NCBI GenBank assembly: GCA_041686095.1
Contig: JAWLEN010000033.1
Span: forward strand, 1 to 23,579
DNA: 23,579 nt
DNA from: WJMT01 sp041686095
GTDB taxonomy: Bacteria; Acidobacteriota; Aminicenantia; Aminicenantales; Aminicenantaceae
Reading direction: 5' to 3'
Each line of letters opens with the position of its first letter. Position 1 is the stretch's first letter. Shown in pieces: positions 13,147 through 20,896 of this stretch. The position numbers and the translations under genes are program-made. The notes beneath the pieces were generated by a model that was given only the letters and a program-made list of their open reading frames with translations, did not search any database and was not told the origin of the DNA.

Positions 13147-13692
13147 TCAGCTGTCTTCATACTTGTCCTCTAATATTTTTTCGATTTCTTCTTTACTGGG
13201 AAGATCTTCGATACTATTGAGACCAAAATAGGCAAGGAAATTTTTGGTTGTCCTGTAGATTAGGGGTTTTCCAGGGCTTTTTTTTCTTCCCACGATTTTA
13301 ATAAGCTTTTTTTCAAGAAGTGTTTTTAGACAATGGCTGGCATCCACTCCCCGTATGGCTGATATTTCTGCTAAAGTCGTTGGTTGGTGGTAGGCGATAG
13401 TGGATAGCGTTTCAAGGGCTTCCCGGGAAAGCTTTTGTTTTTTTTCATCTTTTAAAAACCTTTTGACATATTCATCATATTCTTTTGTTGTGGCAAAGAG
13501 ATAACCACCAGAGACTTTTTGGATATTTATCCCTCGTTGGTTTCCGGAGTAGTGATGCAGGAGTTCTTTAAGCGCGTTTTCAATTTCCTTATCCGGGAAT
13601 TCATCCAAAATATTTTTGATTTTATCAGAAGTCAGAGGTTCTATGGATACAAAAATCAAAGCTTCGATAATATTTTTTAGGTTCTTTTTCAT
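13147..13692 (-). CDS. scpB: Segregation and condensation protein B
   Basis: 181 residues from ATG at 13692. This start is chosen because it overlaps the scpA stop as ATGA; the open frame reaches 13716 only through a TTG. ScpB is the winged-helix kleisin partner that, with ScpA and SMC, condenses and segregates the chromosome. Visible motifs: MKKNLKNIIEALIFVSIEPLT at the start, LSREALETLSTIAYHQPTT and AEISAIRGVDASHCLKTLLE in the first winged helix, and KSPGKPLIYRTTKNFLAYFGL in the second. An acidic tail follows. Translational coupling to scpA is typical. An E/D-rich C-terminus (KEEIEKILEDKYEDS) is unremarkable. Confidence 0.95.
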   Translation of the reverse strand: MKKNLKNIIEALIFVSIEPLTSDKIKNILDEFPDKEIENALKELLHHYSGNQRGINIQKVSGGYLFATTKEYDEYVKRFLKDEKKQKLSREALETLSTIAYHQPTTLAEISAIRGVDASHCLKTLLEKKLIKIVGRKKSPGKPLIYRTTKNFLAYFGLNSIEDLPSKEEIEKILEDKYEDS

Positions 13693-14414
13693 ATATTCAC
13701 TTCTTTTCTCAACCAAACTTCTATTCTATGAAAAAGACTTTTTTGGACTGCGATAACAATTCGCTCACTTATCAGCTCCAAAAGACAAAAAAAGGATATT
13801 AATGATTCTTCAAGTGTTTCCTGGTGACTAAAATACTCGATAAAATCAAGAAAAGAATGTTCTTTTAAATATCTGATGATATCTTGTTTTTTTTCTTTGA
13901 CTGAAAAGTCTCTTCCTTTGATTACTTTGATTTGATCTTTTTCTTGTCTCTTAATAAGATTGAAAAAAACTTCAGCCACATCAAATAATGAGACTTCCAT
14001 AAAGTCAAGTTCTTGGAAAGATACTGATTTGGGGAGTTCTTTTCTTTTCCATTTTTTTATCTGTTTTTCTTCTTTTTCTCTTAGGATTTTACAGGCTGCT
14101 TTTATATTTTTATAATCCAGGAGTCTGTCAACAAGAATCTGACGGGGATCTTCCTCCTCGTCCAAAGAAATTTCCCGGGGAAGAAGCATCCGTGATTTAA
14201 TATGTATAAGAAGTGCAGCCATAAGGAGGAATTCTGATTCTCTTTCAAGATTTATGTTTTTTTTATGATCCAAATATTTCAGATATTCTCTGGTTATAGA
14301 GGCAATGGGAATATTATGAATATCTATTTCCTTTTTTTTTATCAGAAAAAGAAGAAGGTCAAGAGGTCCTTGGAAAACTTCCAAATTGATTTGATAGCTT
14401 TGAGAGTTCTCCAT
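13689..14414 (-). CDS. scpA: Segregation and condensation protein A (kleisin)
   Basis: 241 residues, the usual ScpA size. The N-terminal kleisin signature YQINLEVFQGPLDLLLFLIK with KKEIDIHNIPIASITREYL is unmistakable, followed by ESEFLLMAALLIHIKSRMLL and an acidic patch. The C-terminal winged helix (TLEESLISFFCLLELISERIV) binds the SMC head. The middle segment is rich in Lys and Glu and probably flexible. It lies 17 nt after trpS and overlaps scpB by 4 nt. The M50-trpS-scpA-scpB order is a recurrent bacterial arrangement as I recall it. Confidence 0.95.
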   Translation of the reverse strand: MENSQSYQINLEVFQGPLDLLLFLIKKKEIDIHNIPIASITREYLKYLDHKKNINLERESEFLLMAALLIHIKSRMLLPREISLDEEEDPRQILVDRLLDYKNIKAACKILREKEEKQIKKWKRKELPKSVSFQELDFMEVSLFDVAEVFFNLIKRQEKDQIKVIKGRDFSVKEKKQDIIRYLKEHSFLDFIEYFSHQETLEESLISFFCLLELISERIVIAVQKSLFHRIEVWLRKEVNI

Positions 14415-14431
14415 TTTAGTCGCTCTTGTGT

Positions 14432-15418
14432 TTAGAAACCAATTTTTTCTCTCACCTCTTCCATAGTAGCCCTGGCTTTTTCTCTTGCCTTATGATTTCC
14501 TTGTTCCAATATTTCCCATACCTGATCAGGATTTTTTTCGTAGTTTTTTCTTAGGGCCCGAAAAGTGGAAAGCTCCTTGATTAGAGTATCGATGATCACC
14601 TGCTTGCATTCCAGGCATCCGATGCTGGCACTCCGGCATCCCTGGATGATTTCTTCTCTTTTGTTTTTGGGCACAAAGGCTTTATGAAGAGTGAAAACAG
14701 GGCAATCCTTAGGATTCCCAGGATCTTTCCTTCTCTTTCTCCGGGTATCTGTCATCATGGTGGAAATTTTATTTTTAATATCTTCTGGGCTGTCTTTGAG
14801 GTTGATTGAGTTGTTAAAGGATTTGCTCATTTTCCGTCCGTCTGTTCCTGCCAGTTTCGGGACTTCAGTAAGCATTATTTGGGGCTCTGGAAAGACTTTT
14901 CCGAACAAACGATTGAAGCGGCGTGTAATTTCTCTGGCCAGCTCTAGATGATAGGCTTGGTCTTCCCCCACAGGAACCACATTGGCTTTGTAAATAAGGA
15001 TATCTGCAGTCTGCAAAACAGGATAACCTAAGAATCCATAGGTGTTCAGTTCTTTTTCTCTGAGCTCTTTTTGCATTTCCTTAAAGGTTGGCACCCTTTG
15101 AACCCAAGGAAGAGGGATGATCATAGAAAGAAGAAGATGTAGTTCGGCGTGTTCTTTGACCTCTGATTGGATAAAAAGAGTGCTTTTTTGGGGATCCAAT
15201 CCTATGCTCAGCCAGTCTGCAGCCACTTCAAAAGTGTTTTTTCTGATGTCTTTTGAATTATGATATTCAGAACTGAGGGCATGCCAGGTAACTATAGAAT
15301 AATAACACTGATATTCTTCCTGAAGTTTTAACCAGTTGCGCAGAGCGCCGGCAAGATGACCGAGATGAAGAGGTCCTGTGGGTCTCATGCCGCTGAGAAC
15401 AATTTTCTTTTTTTTCAT
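14432..15418 (-). CDS. trpS: Tryptophan--tRNA ligase
   Basis: 328 residues, typical of bacterial TrpRS, a class I synthetase that charges tRNA-Trp in the cytoplasm. The HIGH-type motif is HLGH at 18-21 (MRPTGPLHLGHLAGAL), the tryptophan/ATP pocket includes GYPVLQTADILIYKANVVPVGEDQAYHLE at about 131-159, and KMSKS is at 196-200 (GTDGRKMSKSFNN). The anticodon-side region has GCRSASIGCLECKQ with clustered Cys. The ATG lies 3 nt after the M50 protease stop and has little Shine-Dalgarno of its own, so translation probably depends on the upstream gene. No leader peptide or T-box is visible. Confidence 0.97.
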   Translation of the reverse strand: MKKKKIVLSGMRPTGPLHLGHLAGALRNWLKLQEEYQCYYSIVTWHALSSEYHNSKDIRKNTFEVAADWLSIGLDPQKSTLFIQSEVKEHAELHLLLSMIIPLPWVQRVPTFKEMQKELREKELNTYGFLGYPVLQTADILIYKANVVPVGEDQAYHLELAREITRRFNRLFGKVFPEPQIMLTEVPKLAGTDGRKMSKSFNNSINLKDSPEDIKNKISTMMTDTRRKRRKDPGNPKDCPVFTLHKAFVPKNKREEIIQGCRSASIGCLECKQVIIDTLIKELSTFRALRKNYEKNPDQVWEILEQGNHKAREKARATMEEVREKIGF

Positions 15419-15421
15419 TTT

Positions 15422-16078
15422 TTATAGGATGATTTTTTCTAGAATTCTGTATATTGGCCTTATTATGATATCAAGCAATCCCAAATATATTAATCCAAGG
15501 ATAATTATAAAGCCGAAAGGACGGATTTTATCATAGGTTTGACTGGCCTCGTCTGAAAGAAAACCTGTGACTATTCCGCTTCCGTCCAAAGGAGGAATCG
15601 GAATGAGATTGAAAACAGCGAGAAGAACATTCAAGAAAACAGCATAAAATAAAATGACAGCCAGTCCTTCTATAGGATGAAAGCCGCTTTGAAGGCCTCC
15701 TCTGGAAAAAAAAATATTCGGATTTATTTTTTTTAATAAAATTAAGGCAGTTAGAGAAATAAAAGCGGCTAAAAAATTTGCGGCAGGTCCTGCTGCAGAT
15801 ATGAGCATGTTATCCCGTTTAGGATTGCTTAAATTTGCGGGATTAACAGGAACAGGTTTGGCCCATCCAAAAGGAGGAGCCCCCATGATGATGAGGATGG
15901 CGGGCATAAGAACAGTGCCTATAGGATCTATATGAGGGACCGGGTTTAAGGTGATTCTTCCCATAATCTGAGCGGTTGGATCTCCCAGCTTATAGGCAGC
16001 CCATCCATGAGCTGCTTCATGGATGGTTATGGCAAAAAGGATCACAAAAAGGCTCACAATAATCGTAAAAATATCCAT
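15422..16078 (-). CDS. M50-family site-2-type membrane metalloprotease
   Basis: 218 residues, matching the compact M50B proteases without PDZ or CBS domains. The zinc motif is H20-E21-A-A-H24 in the first membrane helix (ITIHEAAHGWAAYKLGD), and the third ligand is Asp165 in NLIPIPPLDGSG. Four to five hydrophobic segments place the active site in the inner membrane. Such proteases cut membrane-embedded substrates, including anti-sigma factors in other systems; the substrate here is unknown. It starts the block with trpS-scpA-scpB. The ATG has no Shine-Dalgarno and a leader predicted at about 8 nt (promoter at 16093-16121). Confidence 0.93.
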   Translation of the reverse strand: MDIFTIIVSLFVILFAITIHEAAHGWAAYKLGDPTAQIMGRITLNPVPHIDPIGTVLMPAILIIMGAPPFGWAKPVPVNPANLSNPKRDNMLISAAGPAANFLAAFISLTALILLKKINPNIFFSRGGLQSGFHPIEGLAVILFYAVFLNVLLAVFNLIPIPPLDGSGIVTGFLSDEASQTYDKIRPFGFIIILGLIYLGLLDIIIRPIYRILEKIIL

Positions 16079-16092
16079 TGATTTAGAGACAA

Positions 16093-16121
16093 TTTATAGC
16101 ATAACCGGGATATTACGTAAA
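16093..16121 (-). promoter_or_regulatory. Candidate promoter of the M50-trpS-scpAB block
   Basis: TTTACG (16116-16121), a 17-nt spacer ending TGC, and TATAAA (16093-16098) on the minus strand give an extended -10 promoter. Transcription would start near 16086, only about 8 nt before the M50 start codon. Confidence 0.5.
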
Positions 16122-16139
16122 GCTTAAAGTGATAATTAG

Positions 16140-16162
16140 CCTGGATTATTCATGAGTCCAGG
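16140..16162. repeat. Solo-end copy of the repeat family / hairpin after glnA
   Basis: CCTGGA (16140-16145) and TCCAGG (16157-16162) form a 6-bp stem abutting the glnA stop. The core CTGGATTATTCATGAG (16141-16156) matches the reverse complement of the right end of element A at 14 of 16 positions and of element B closely, with no internal segment. It could be a footprint left by the family and may also act as a weak 3'-end structure. No T run follows. Confidence 0.5.
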
Positions 16163-17563
16163 TTAGAGGATGGGAAGATATTTTTCTATTTCATACTTAG
16201 AGACCTGTTGATCAAATTCTTTAGTCACGGATTTATTGTATTCTTCAATTTCATATTTTTTGTTTTGAAGGAATTTTTGGAACAAGTGATCCCCAAGTAT
16301 TTCTTTGAGTAGTTTGCTTTTCTTCATTTTGTTGAGAGCGCTGTGGAGATTCGGGGGGAGAGTCTTGATATGAAGTTTTTTTTGTCTGTTCTGGCTCATA
16401 TTAAAAATATTTTCCTCTACAGGTTTTGGTAAATTGTATTGGTGTTGGATTCCATTGAGTCCTGCCGTAATCATGGTTGCGAATGAGAGATATAGATTGC
16501 AGGCTGGATCCGGGGACCTTAATTCAATACGGGTGGCTTCTTTTTTGCCTGGCTGATATTTGGGAACTCTGATATAAGCTGACCTGTTTTTCTGCCCCCA
16601 TGCAATATAAACAGGAGCTTCATAACCCACAATAAGCCTTTTATATGAATTAATCCACTGACATAGTACAGCAGACATTTCCTGTGCGTATTTCATCAAA
16701 CCCGCCATATAATATTTTGCTGTGACAGATAAATGATAGTTCTCATTTTTATCAAAGAAAATATTTTCTTTGTTTCTCCACAGTGATTGGTGGACATGCA
16801 TTCCATTGCCGTTTTGTCCGTTTAGAGGTTTTGGCATAAATGTGGCATAAAGATCGTGCATTCGAGCTACTTTTTTGACCATATAGCGAAAGAGCATGCA
16901 CACATCAGCCATTTCCAGAGCGCTTAGGTACTTAAGATCTATTTCATGCTGGCCGTTGGCAACCTCATGATGGTCATATTCAGATTCGATCCCCATTTTT
17001 TTCAATAAGATCTGAATTTCTTTTCTGATTTCACCATGAAGTCCTCCAAAGAAGTAACCGCCCTCATCCAAAGGCAAAGCTCTTTTTTTACTGGGGAAGA
17101 TAAAGAATTCTAGTTCCGGTCCGAGTTTAATATCCTCTATTTTAAATTTTTTCTCTGCTTTTTTTATTGCTTTTTTAAGAATATATCTTGAGTCTCCTTC
17201 ATAATGAGTTCCTTCAGGTGTCAGAATATCTCCGAACATTACAGCTTCTTTCCATTTTATATTTTCAGAAAAGCCTTGGTATTCCCATGGAAGAATCCTA
17301 AAAGTAGAGGCTTCGGGTTTGATGACAAGGTCGCTTTCTTCAACTCTAACAAAACCTTGGATGGAAGAACCATCAAATCCTTTGCCTTGTTCAAAAGAGG
17401 ATTTGAGTTCCTGGCTTGGGATGGTGAAATCCATGTGTCTTCCCAGTATATCTGGAAATATGATTCTCACAAACTCTATTTTATTTTCTGGATTAAGGAC
17501 GGTTTCAAGAACTTCTTCTTGGTTTTTATACCCAAAATTTTTAGGATTCAGATCTTTCATCAT
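16163..17563 (-). CDS. glnA: Type I glutamine synthetase
   Basis: 466 residues. The enzyme joins ammonia to glutamate using ATP, the main nitrogen-assimilation step. Visible active-site blocks: KGFDGSSIQGF (about 56-66), GPELEFFIF, GQHEIDLKY, NGQNGNGMHVHQSLW (ATP/metal site), INSYKRLIVGYEAPVYIAW containing the latch Glu, and IELRSPDPACNLYLSFA. At the spot of the E. coli adenylylated Tyr the sequence reads ENIFNMS, a Phe, so GlnE-type adenylylation is unlikely. GGAGG (17573-17577) lies 9 nt before the chosen ATG; a second ATG is adjacent at 17560. It diverges from an Lrp/AsnC gene, and control by that regulator is plausible. Confidence 0.96.
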   Translation of the reverse strand: MMKDLNPKNFGYKNQEEVLETVLNPENKIEFVRIIFPDILGRHMDFTIPSQELKSSFEQGKGFDGSSIQGFVRVEESDLVIKPEASTFRILPWEYQGFSENIKWKEAVMFGDILTPEGTHYEGDSRYILKKAIKKAEKKFKIEDIKLGPELEFFIFPSKKRALPLDEGGYFFGGLHGEIRKEIQILLKKMGIESEYDHHEVANGQHEIDLKYLSALEMADVCMLFRYMVKKVARMHDLYATFMPKPLNGQNGNGMHVHQSLWRNKENIFFDKNENYHLSVTAKYYMAGLMKYAQEMSAVLCQWINSYKRLIVGYEAPVYIAWGQKNRSAYIRVPKYQPGKKEATRIELRSPDPACNLYLSFATMITAGLNGIQHQYNLPKPVEENIFNMSQNRQKKLHIKTLPPNLHSALNKMKKSKLLKEILGDHLFQKFLQNKKYEIEEYNKSVTKEFDQQVSKYEIEKYLPIL

Positions 17564-17614
17564 TAATGGATTCCTCCTTTTTAATCAATGTGCTTTATGA
17601 TAAATACATTTCTA

Positions 17615-17641
17615 AATATAACAAAAAAAGATTAATGTCAA
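17615..17641 (-). promoter_or_regulatory. Candidate glnA promoter
   Basis: On the minus strand consensus TTGACA (17636-17641) is followed by a 15-nt spacer ending TGT and TATATT (17615-17620), an extended -10. The spacer is shorter than usual. Transcription would start near 17608, giving a 45-nt leader with the GGAGG site. Confidence 0.45.
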
Positions 17642-17652
17642 ATATTTATTGA
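17638..17652. promoter_or_regulatory. Candidate operator between the glnA and lrp-like promoters
   Basis: TCAAATATTTATTGA is an imperfect 15-bp palindrome (outer TCAA/TTGA) of the size bound by Lrp/AsnC dimers, overlapping both divergent -35 boxes. Part of the symmetry follows simply from two opposing TTGA -35 elements, so it is a candidate only. Confidence 0.3.
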
Positions 17653-17675
17653 AAAACAAATATAAATGTTATAGA
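17649..17675 (+). promoter_or_regulatory. Candidate promoter of the Lrp/AsnC-family gene
   Basis: TTGAAA (17649-17654), a 15-nt spacer ending TGT, and TATAGA (17670-17675) mirror the glnA promoter in layout. Transcription would start near 17682, leaving about 30 nt that include AGGAGA before the ATG. Confidence 0.4.
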
Positions 17676-17711
17676 TTTAGCTTGATAAAAAGACGTTTGT
17701 AGGAGAAAGTC

Positions 17712-18155
17712 ATGATCGATGATCTGGACCGGAAAATAATCCGGGTGCTGAATAAAGATGCAAGAAAGAGTTACAGAGAACTTGCCAAGCGGCTTGGAAT
17801 ATCTGTAACTACAGTCATAAACAGAATTAAAAAATTTGAAGATAATGATGTCATAAAGGGTTATATCCCGCTGGTCGACAGGGAGTATTTTGGGATCAAA
17901 TTAACAGCACTCATCGCGCTCCGCTTGAAACAGGGAAATTTCATTGAAATCCAGAGGCAAATAGCGAAAGATGACCGGATAGCTGCTGTTTACGACATAA
18001 CAGGAGAATGGGATTCACTGATTATAGGGTATTTTAAGGATAGAAAGGACCTTAATGAATTCATAAAATCACTGCTTTTAAAAAACAATATTGACAGATC
18101 TATAACTCATATTGTATTGAATACTGTGAAGGAGGAAAAGCGGGTGGTTCTTTAG
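17712..18155 (+). CDS. Lrp/AsnC-family transcriptional regulator
   Basis: 147 residues, standard length. An N-terminal winged helix-turn-helix (MIDDLDRKIIRVLNKDARKS, then YRELAKRLGISVTTVINRIK at 21-40) precedes a ligand-binding RAM domain (about 62-140, with ITGEWDSLIIGYF, which includes the conserved Gly-rich effector region). These proteins bind amino acids and assemble as dimers to octamers on DNA. AGGAGA lies 6 nt before the ATG. It is divergent from glnA with back-to-back promoters, so control of glnA and of itself is a reasonable inference; the effector is unknown. Confidence 0.95.
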   Translation: MIDDLDRKIIRVLNKDARKSYRELAKRLGISVTTVINRIKKFEDNDVIKGYIPLVDREYFGIKLTALIALRLKQGNFIEIQRQIAKDDRIAAVYDITGEWDSLIIGYFKDRKDLNEFIKSLLLKNNIDRSITHIVLNTVKEEKRVVL

Positions 18156-18178
18156 TTCACAGAAAAATTTCTTGTATA

Positions 18179-18187
18179 TGCTATAAT
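18179..18187 (+). promoter_or_regulatory. Extended -10 promoter of the M1-type peptidase gene
   Basis: TG-C-TATAAT is a perfect extended -10. No good -35 is present at the normal distance. The start of transcription expected 7 nt downstream coincides with the ATG at 18195, predicting a leaderless mRNA; no Shine-Dalgarno is present. Confidence 0.55.
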
Positions 18188-18194
18188 TTGTTTG

Positions 18195-20822
18195 ATGAAG
18201 AAGTTATTTTTAAGCGCAATTGTCCTTTTATGCTTTCAAATTCTGTTTCCCTATGCCCTGGCTCATGAAGAAATAGAACCCTATGATATTAAAGAATTTA
18301 TAGCTGATTTTAAAAAATCAATTGAAAACAGGGAGTTAGATAACTATAAAAAAGCTTTTTCAACAGACTTGGAAAATATTGAAGTTGAAAGGTTTAAGGG
18401 TTTTTTTAAAGAATTTTCCATGGACTCTGTTTCAGTGGTGAGCACTTCTATAAATAAACAGAGTTCATATCAATCAAGGGTCTATTTAACTTTATCATTT
18501 GAAAATTTATATTCTATCATACTGGATACCTGGCTTATTGACGCGGCTAAAGTGAATGATAAATGGAAGATTTTCAACAAAGACACCCTTGGGCAGACGC
18601 AAACGCTTTACAAGCTGAAAGTTCCTTCAGAAAGGATGGAAAGAGTCAGAAAAGTAGTGATCGATCATAGAGATATTTCATTTTCTTTTAAAGACCCTGT
18701 GGTCTTCTATGATAATGTTCCAAATATAGAAACAGCTTTAATTGTTATTGGTGAAGGAGAAGTCAATTTCACTCCCTCTCTTCCCAGAGAACAGCATCAT
18801 TTAGAATTGATATATAATCAAAAATATCTTCAAGACAAAATTGAATATGTTTATCTCAGGTTCAGCCCTGATTTTTTTAAGAACAATATTAAAATCATCA
18901 AAGGAGCAGCTGAGAAAGAGACCATTGCAGAATCTGAGAAAGAACTAGCTCAGGCTCTTTTTATAAAAAATTATCCCAGGTCCTTTACAGTGAGAAGCTC
19001 TCTCACCCAGGACTTTTTTTCTGTCCTGCCTAAAGGGGAAGAGGCAACTTTTGAATTTAAGATCAATAAATTTGGAGAGATGACTTATATTTTTTCCCCA
19101 TTTGCATTTGAGGAGATCAATCTCTACCAGTGGGGAAAAGAAAAAATCATTTGTCTGTATTCCCCTCCCCTGGAAGAAAAAGGGAAAAGAATGTTCATTT
19201 CATTTGGTCAGAAGGTAGACATAAGGGACTATCAGATGGATGTGAGTTATGAGCCCAAAAAACATTATTTTTCAGGAAAAGCTAAAGTCAAATTTGAATC
19301 AAATATAGCCAATCTAAACAGCGTTAAATTCAGATTAAATCCAAAGTTAAAGATTCTTCGCGTCACTGATAAGCAGCAAAATAAATTATATTTTTCTCAA
19401 GATGATTACAGAAAAACAGTGTATATTTATCTTCTGGATCGGTTATCAAGAGGAGAATTAGGGGAAATAGACATATATTATAGAGGTGAATTAAAACCTT
19501 TAAAAGAAGGCGCAGATGCGGTCAGATCCATACAGCAGCAGGCTGAAATAGAATTTCTTGAAACAAGAGACAAATCTTATCTTTACAGCCGTTCTTCATA
19601 TTGGTATCCGTCTCCTTCTAAAGAAGATTATTTCACAGCTCGATTAAAATTAGTGCTTCCTCCTGGTTATACAGCCGTTTCTAACGGAAGGCGAGTTCAT
19701 GATCCCAACATAAATGCTGACCAGGGAGTTCAGAAATCCAATGATGAAGGATATTCAGTCAGTATTTTTGAAGTCAAGAATCAAATCAAATATCTGGCAT
19801 TTATTGTGGGGAAAATGTCCTTGGAAGGGGAAGTCAAGAAGCCTATTTTAATTAATTACTATAGGGCTCCCAAATCAAGGTCATATTATGGGGATATTTT
19901 TAAAACTGCTGGAGAAATCATTGATTTTTATCAGAGCCTCTTCGGATCATATCCCTTTGATAAATTAAGTATTGTCAGACAGGTAGGAAAGAGCCAATGG
20001 GGTCACAGTCCGCCTGCATTTTTGGTTATTAATGACCTCCCCCTCATGAGCCAAGTTAGTTCACATCGAAGGACTAGAAGTCCGGTTGTTCTTTCCGGTT
20101 GGGATGAATATTTTCTTGCCCATGAAATCGCTCATCAGTGGTGGGGGCATGGAGTTTCCTGGGAGTCTTATCATGACCAATGGATAAGTGAGGGATTGGC
20201 CCAGTATTCAGCGTCTCTCTATTTGAAGGATAAGTACGGAGAAGAGGATTTTGGTGATATGCTGAAGCAGTTTTCCAGGTGGACTGAAAAACACACACAA
20301 TGGGGAGCCATTACCATGGGTTCTCGGATAAGCCATTTGGACTTTGAAGCTTATCAATCTATTATTTACAATAAAACATCTCTTGTTTTGAATATGCTGC
20401 GGGATTTACTGGGAGATGAGATGTTTTTTCTAGGGATGCAAAGATTCTTTTTGCGCAATAAGTACAGCGCAGCTGATACCAATAAATTTGTGAATATATT
20501 CAATGACCTAGCGAGAAATGATTTAGATTCTTTTTTTGATGGTTGGTTTAATTCTTATCATTTGCCCGAGGTAAAAGTGTCTTATTCATTAGATAAGGAT
20601 GAAACAGGCTATATACTGAGATTAAGTGTTATCCAAGATGAACGGTTTTTTGTGTTTCCCTTGTGGTTGGAATGGAAAGAAAAAGGAAATATAGTCAGAA
20701 AAAAGATAGGAGTGGATAAAAGAGTAGCCAACTTTGATTTTAAATTGAAATACAAACCAAAAAAAATAAAGATCAATCCGGACAGGGCCGTACCTGGTAA
20801 ATTCAGAATTAATAAGGGATAA
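18195..20822 (+). CDS. Secreted M1-family (gluzincin) metallopeptidase
   Basis: 875 residues from ATG 18195; the preceding TTG adds one Met-equivalent only. A signal peptide (MKKLFLSAIVLLCFQILFPY, cut probably after ALA at 22-25) sends it out of the cytoplasm. The first ~320 residues form an unrecognised domain. A beta-sandwich like the M1 N-terminal domain follows (about 345-530), then the catalytic domain: H643-E644-I-A-H647 and Glu666, the HExxH-x18-E zinc site, with IIYNKTSLVLNML supplying the usual Tyr. The GxMxN substrate-binding motif of classic M1 aminopeptidases is not seen; GHSPPAFLVINDLP lies in its place. The C-terminus is beta-rich (SLDKDETGYILRLSV). Aminopeptidase activity is therefore uncertain. 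Confidence 0.88.
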   Translation: MKKLFLSAIVLLCFQILFPYALAHEEIEPYDIKEFIADFKKSIENRELDNYKKAFSTDLENIEVERFKGFFKEFSMDSVSVVSTSINKQSSYQSRVYLTLSFENLYSIILDTWLIDAAKVNDKWKIFNKDTLGQTQTLYKLKVPSERMERVRKVVIDHRDISFSFKDPVVFYDNVPNIETALIVIGEGEVNFTPSLPREQHHLELIYNQKYLQDKIEYVYLRFSPDFFKNNIKIIKGAAEKETIAESEKELAQALFIKNYPRSFTVRSSLTQDFFSVLPKGEEATFEFKINKFGEMTYIFSPFAFEEINLYQWGKEKIICLYSPPLEEKGKRMFISFGQKVDIRDYQMDVSYEPKKHYFSGKAKVKFESNIANLNSVKFRLNPKLKILRVTDKQQNKLYFSQDDYRKTVYIYLLDRLSRGELGEIDIYYRGELKPLKEGADAVRSIQQQAEIEFLETRDKSYLYSRSSYWYPSPSKEDYFTARLKLVLPPGYTAVSNGRRVHDPNINADQGVQKSNDEGYSVSIFEVKNQIKYLAFIVGKMSLEGEVKKPILINYYRAPKSRSYYGDIFKTAGEIIDFYQSLFGSYPFDKLSIVRQVGKSQWGHSPPAFLVINDLPLMSQVSSHRRTRSPVVLSGWDEYFLAHEIAHQWWGHGVSWESYHDQWISEGLAQYSASLYLKDKYGEEDFGDMLKQFSRWTEKHTQWGAITMGSRISHLDFEAYQSIIYNKTSLVLNMLRDLLGDEMFFLGMQRFFLRNKYSAADTNKFVNIFNDLARNDLDSFFDGWFNSYHLPEVKVSYSLDKDETGYILRLSVIQDERFFVFPLWLEWKEKGNIVRKKIGVDKRVANFDFKLKYKPKKIKINPDRAVPGKFRINKG

Positions 20823-20825
20823 ATC

Positions 20826-20847
20826 ATTATCAAGTCGATAATTTTTT
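20826..20847 (+). terminator. Weak intrinsic terminator after the M1-type peptidase
   Basis: ATTATC-AAGTC-GATAAT (20826-20842) is a 6-bp stem with a 5-nt loop followed by a T run (to 20847), 4 nt after the stop. The stem is A/T-rich, so efficiency may be low. It sits in the 74-nt gap between convergent genes. Confidence 0.4.
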
Positions 20848-20896
20848 GATATTCAGAAATTTTAAGTTTATGAATCAAGAATTTTTAAGAAGGAAT

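Noticed and set aside
13693..13716. TTG start for scpB at 13716
   Set aside because: The ATG at 13692 overlaps the scpA stop as ATGA, the usual coupled arrangement.
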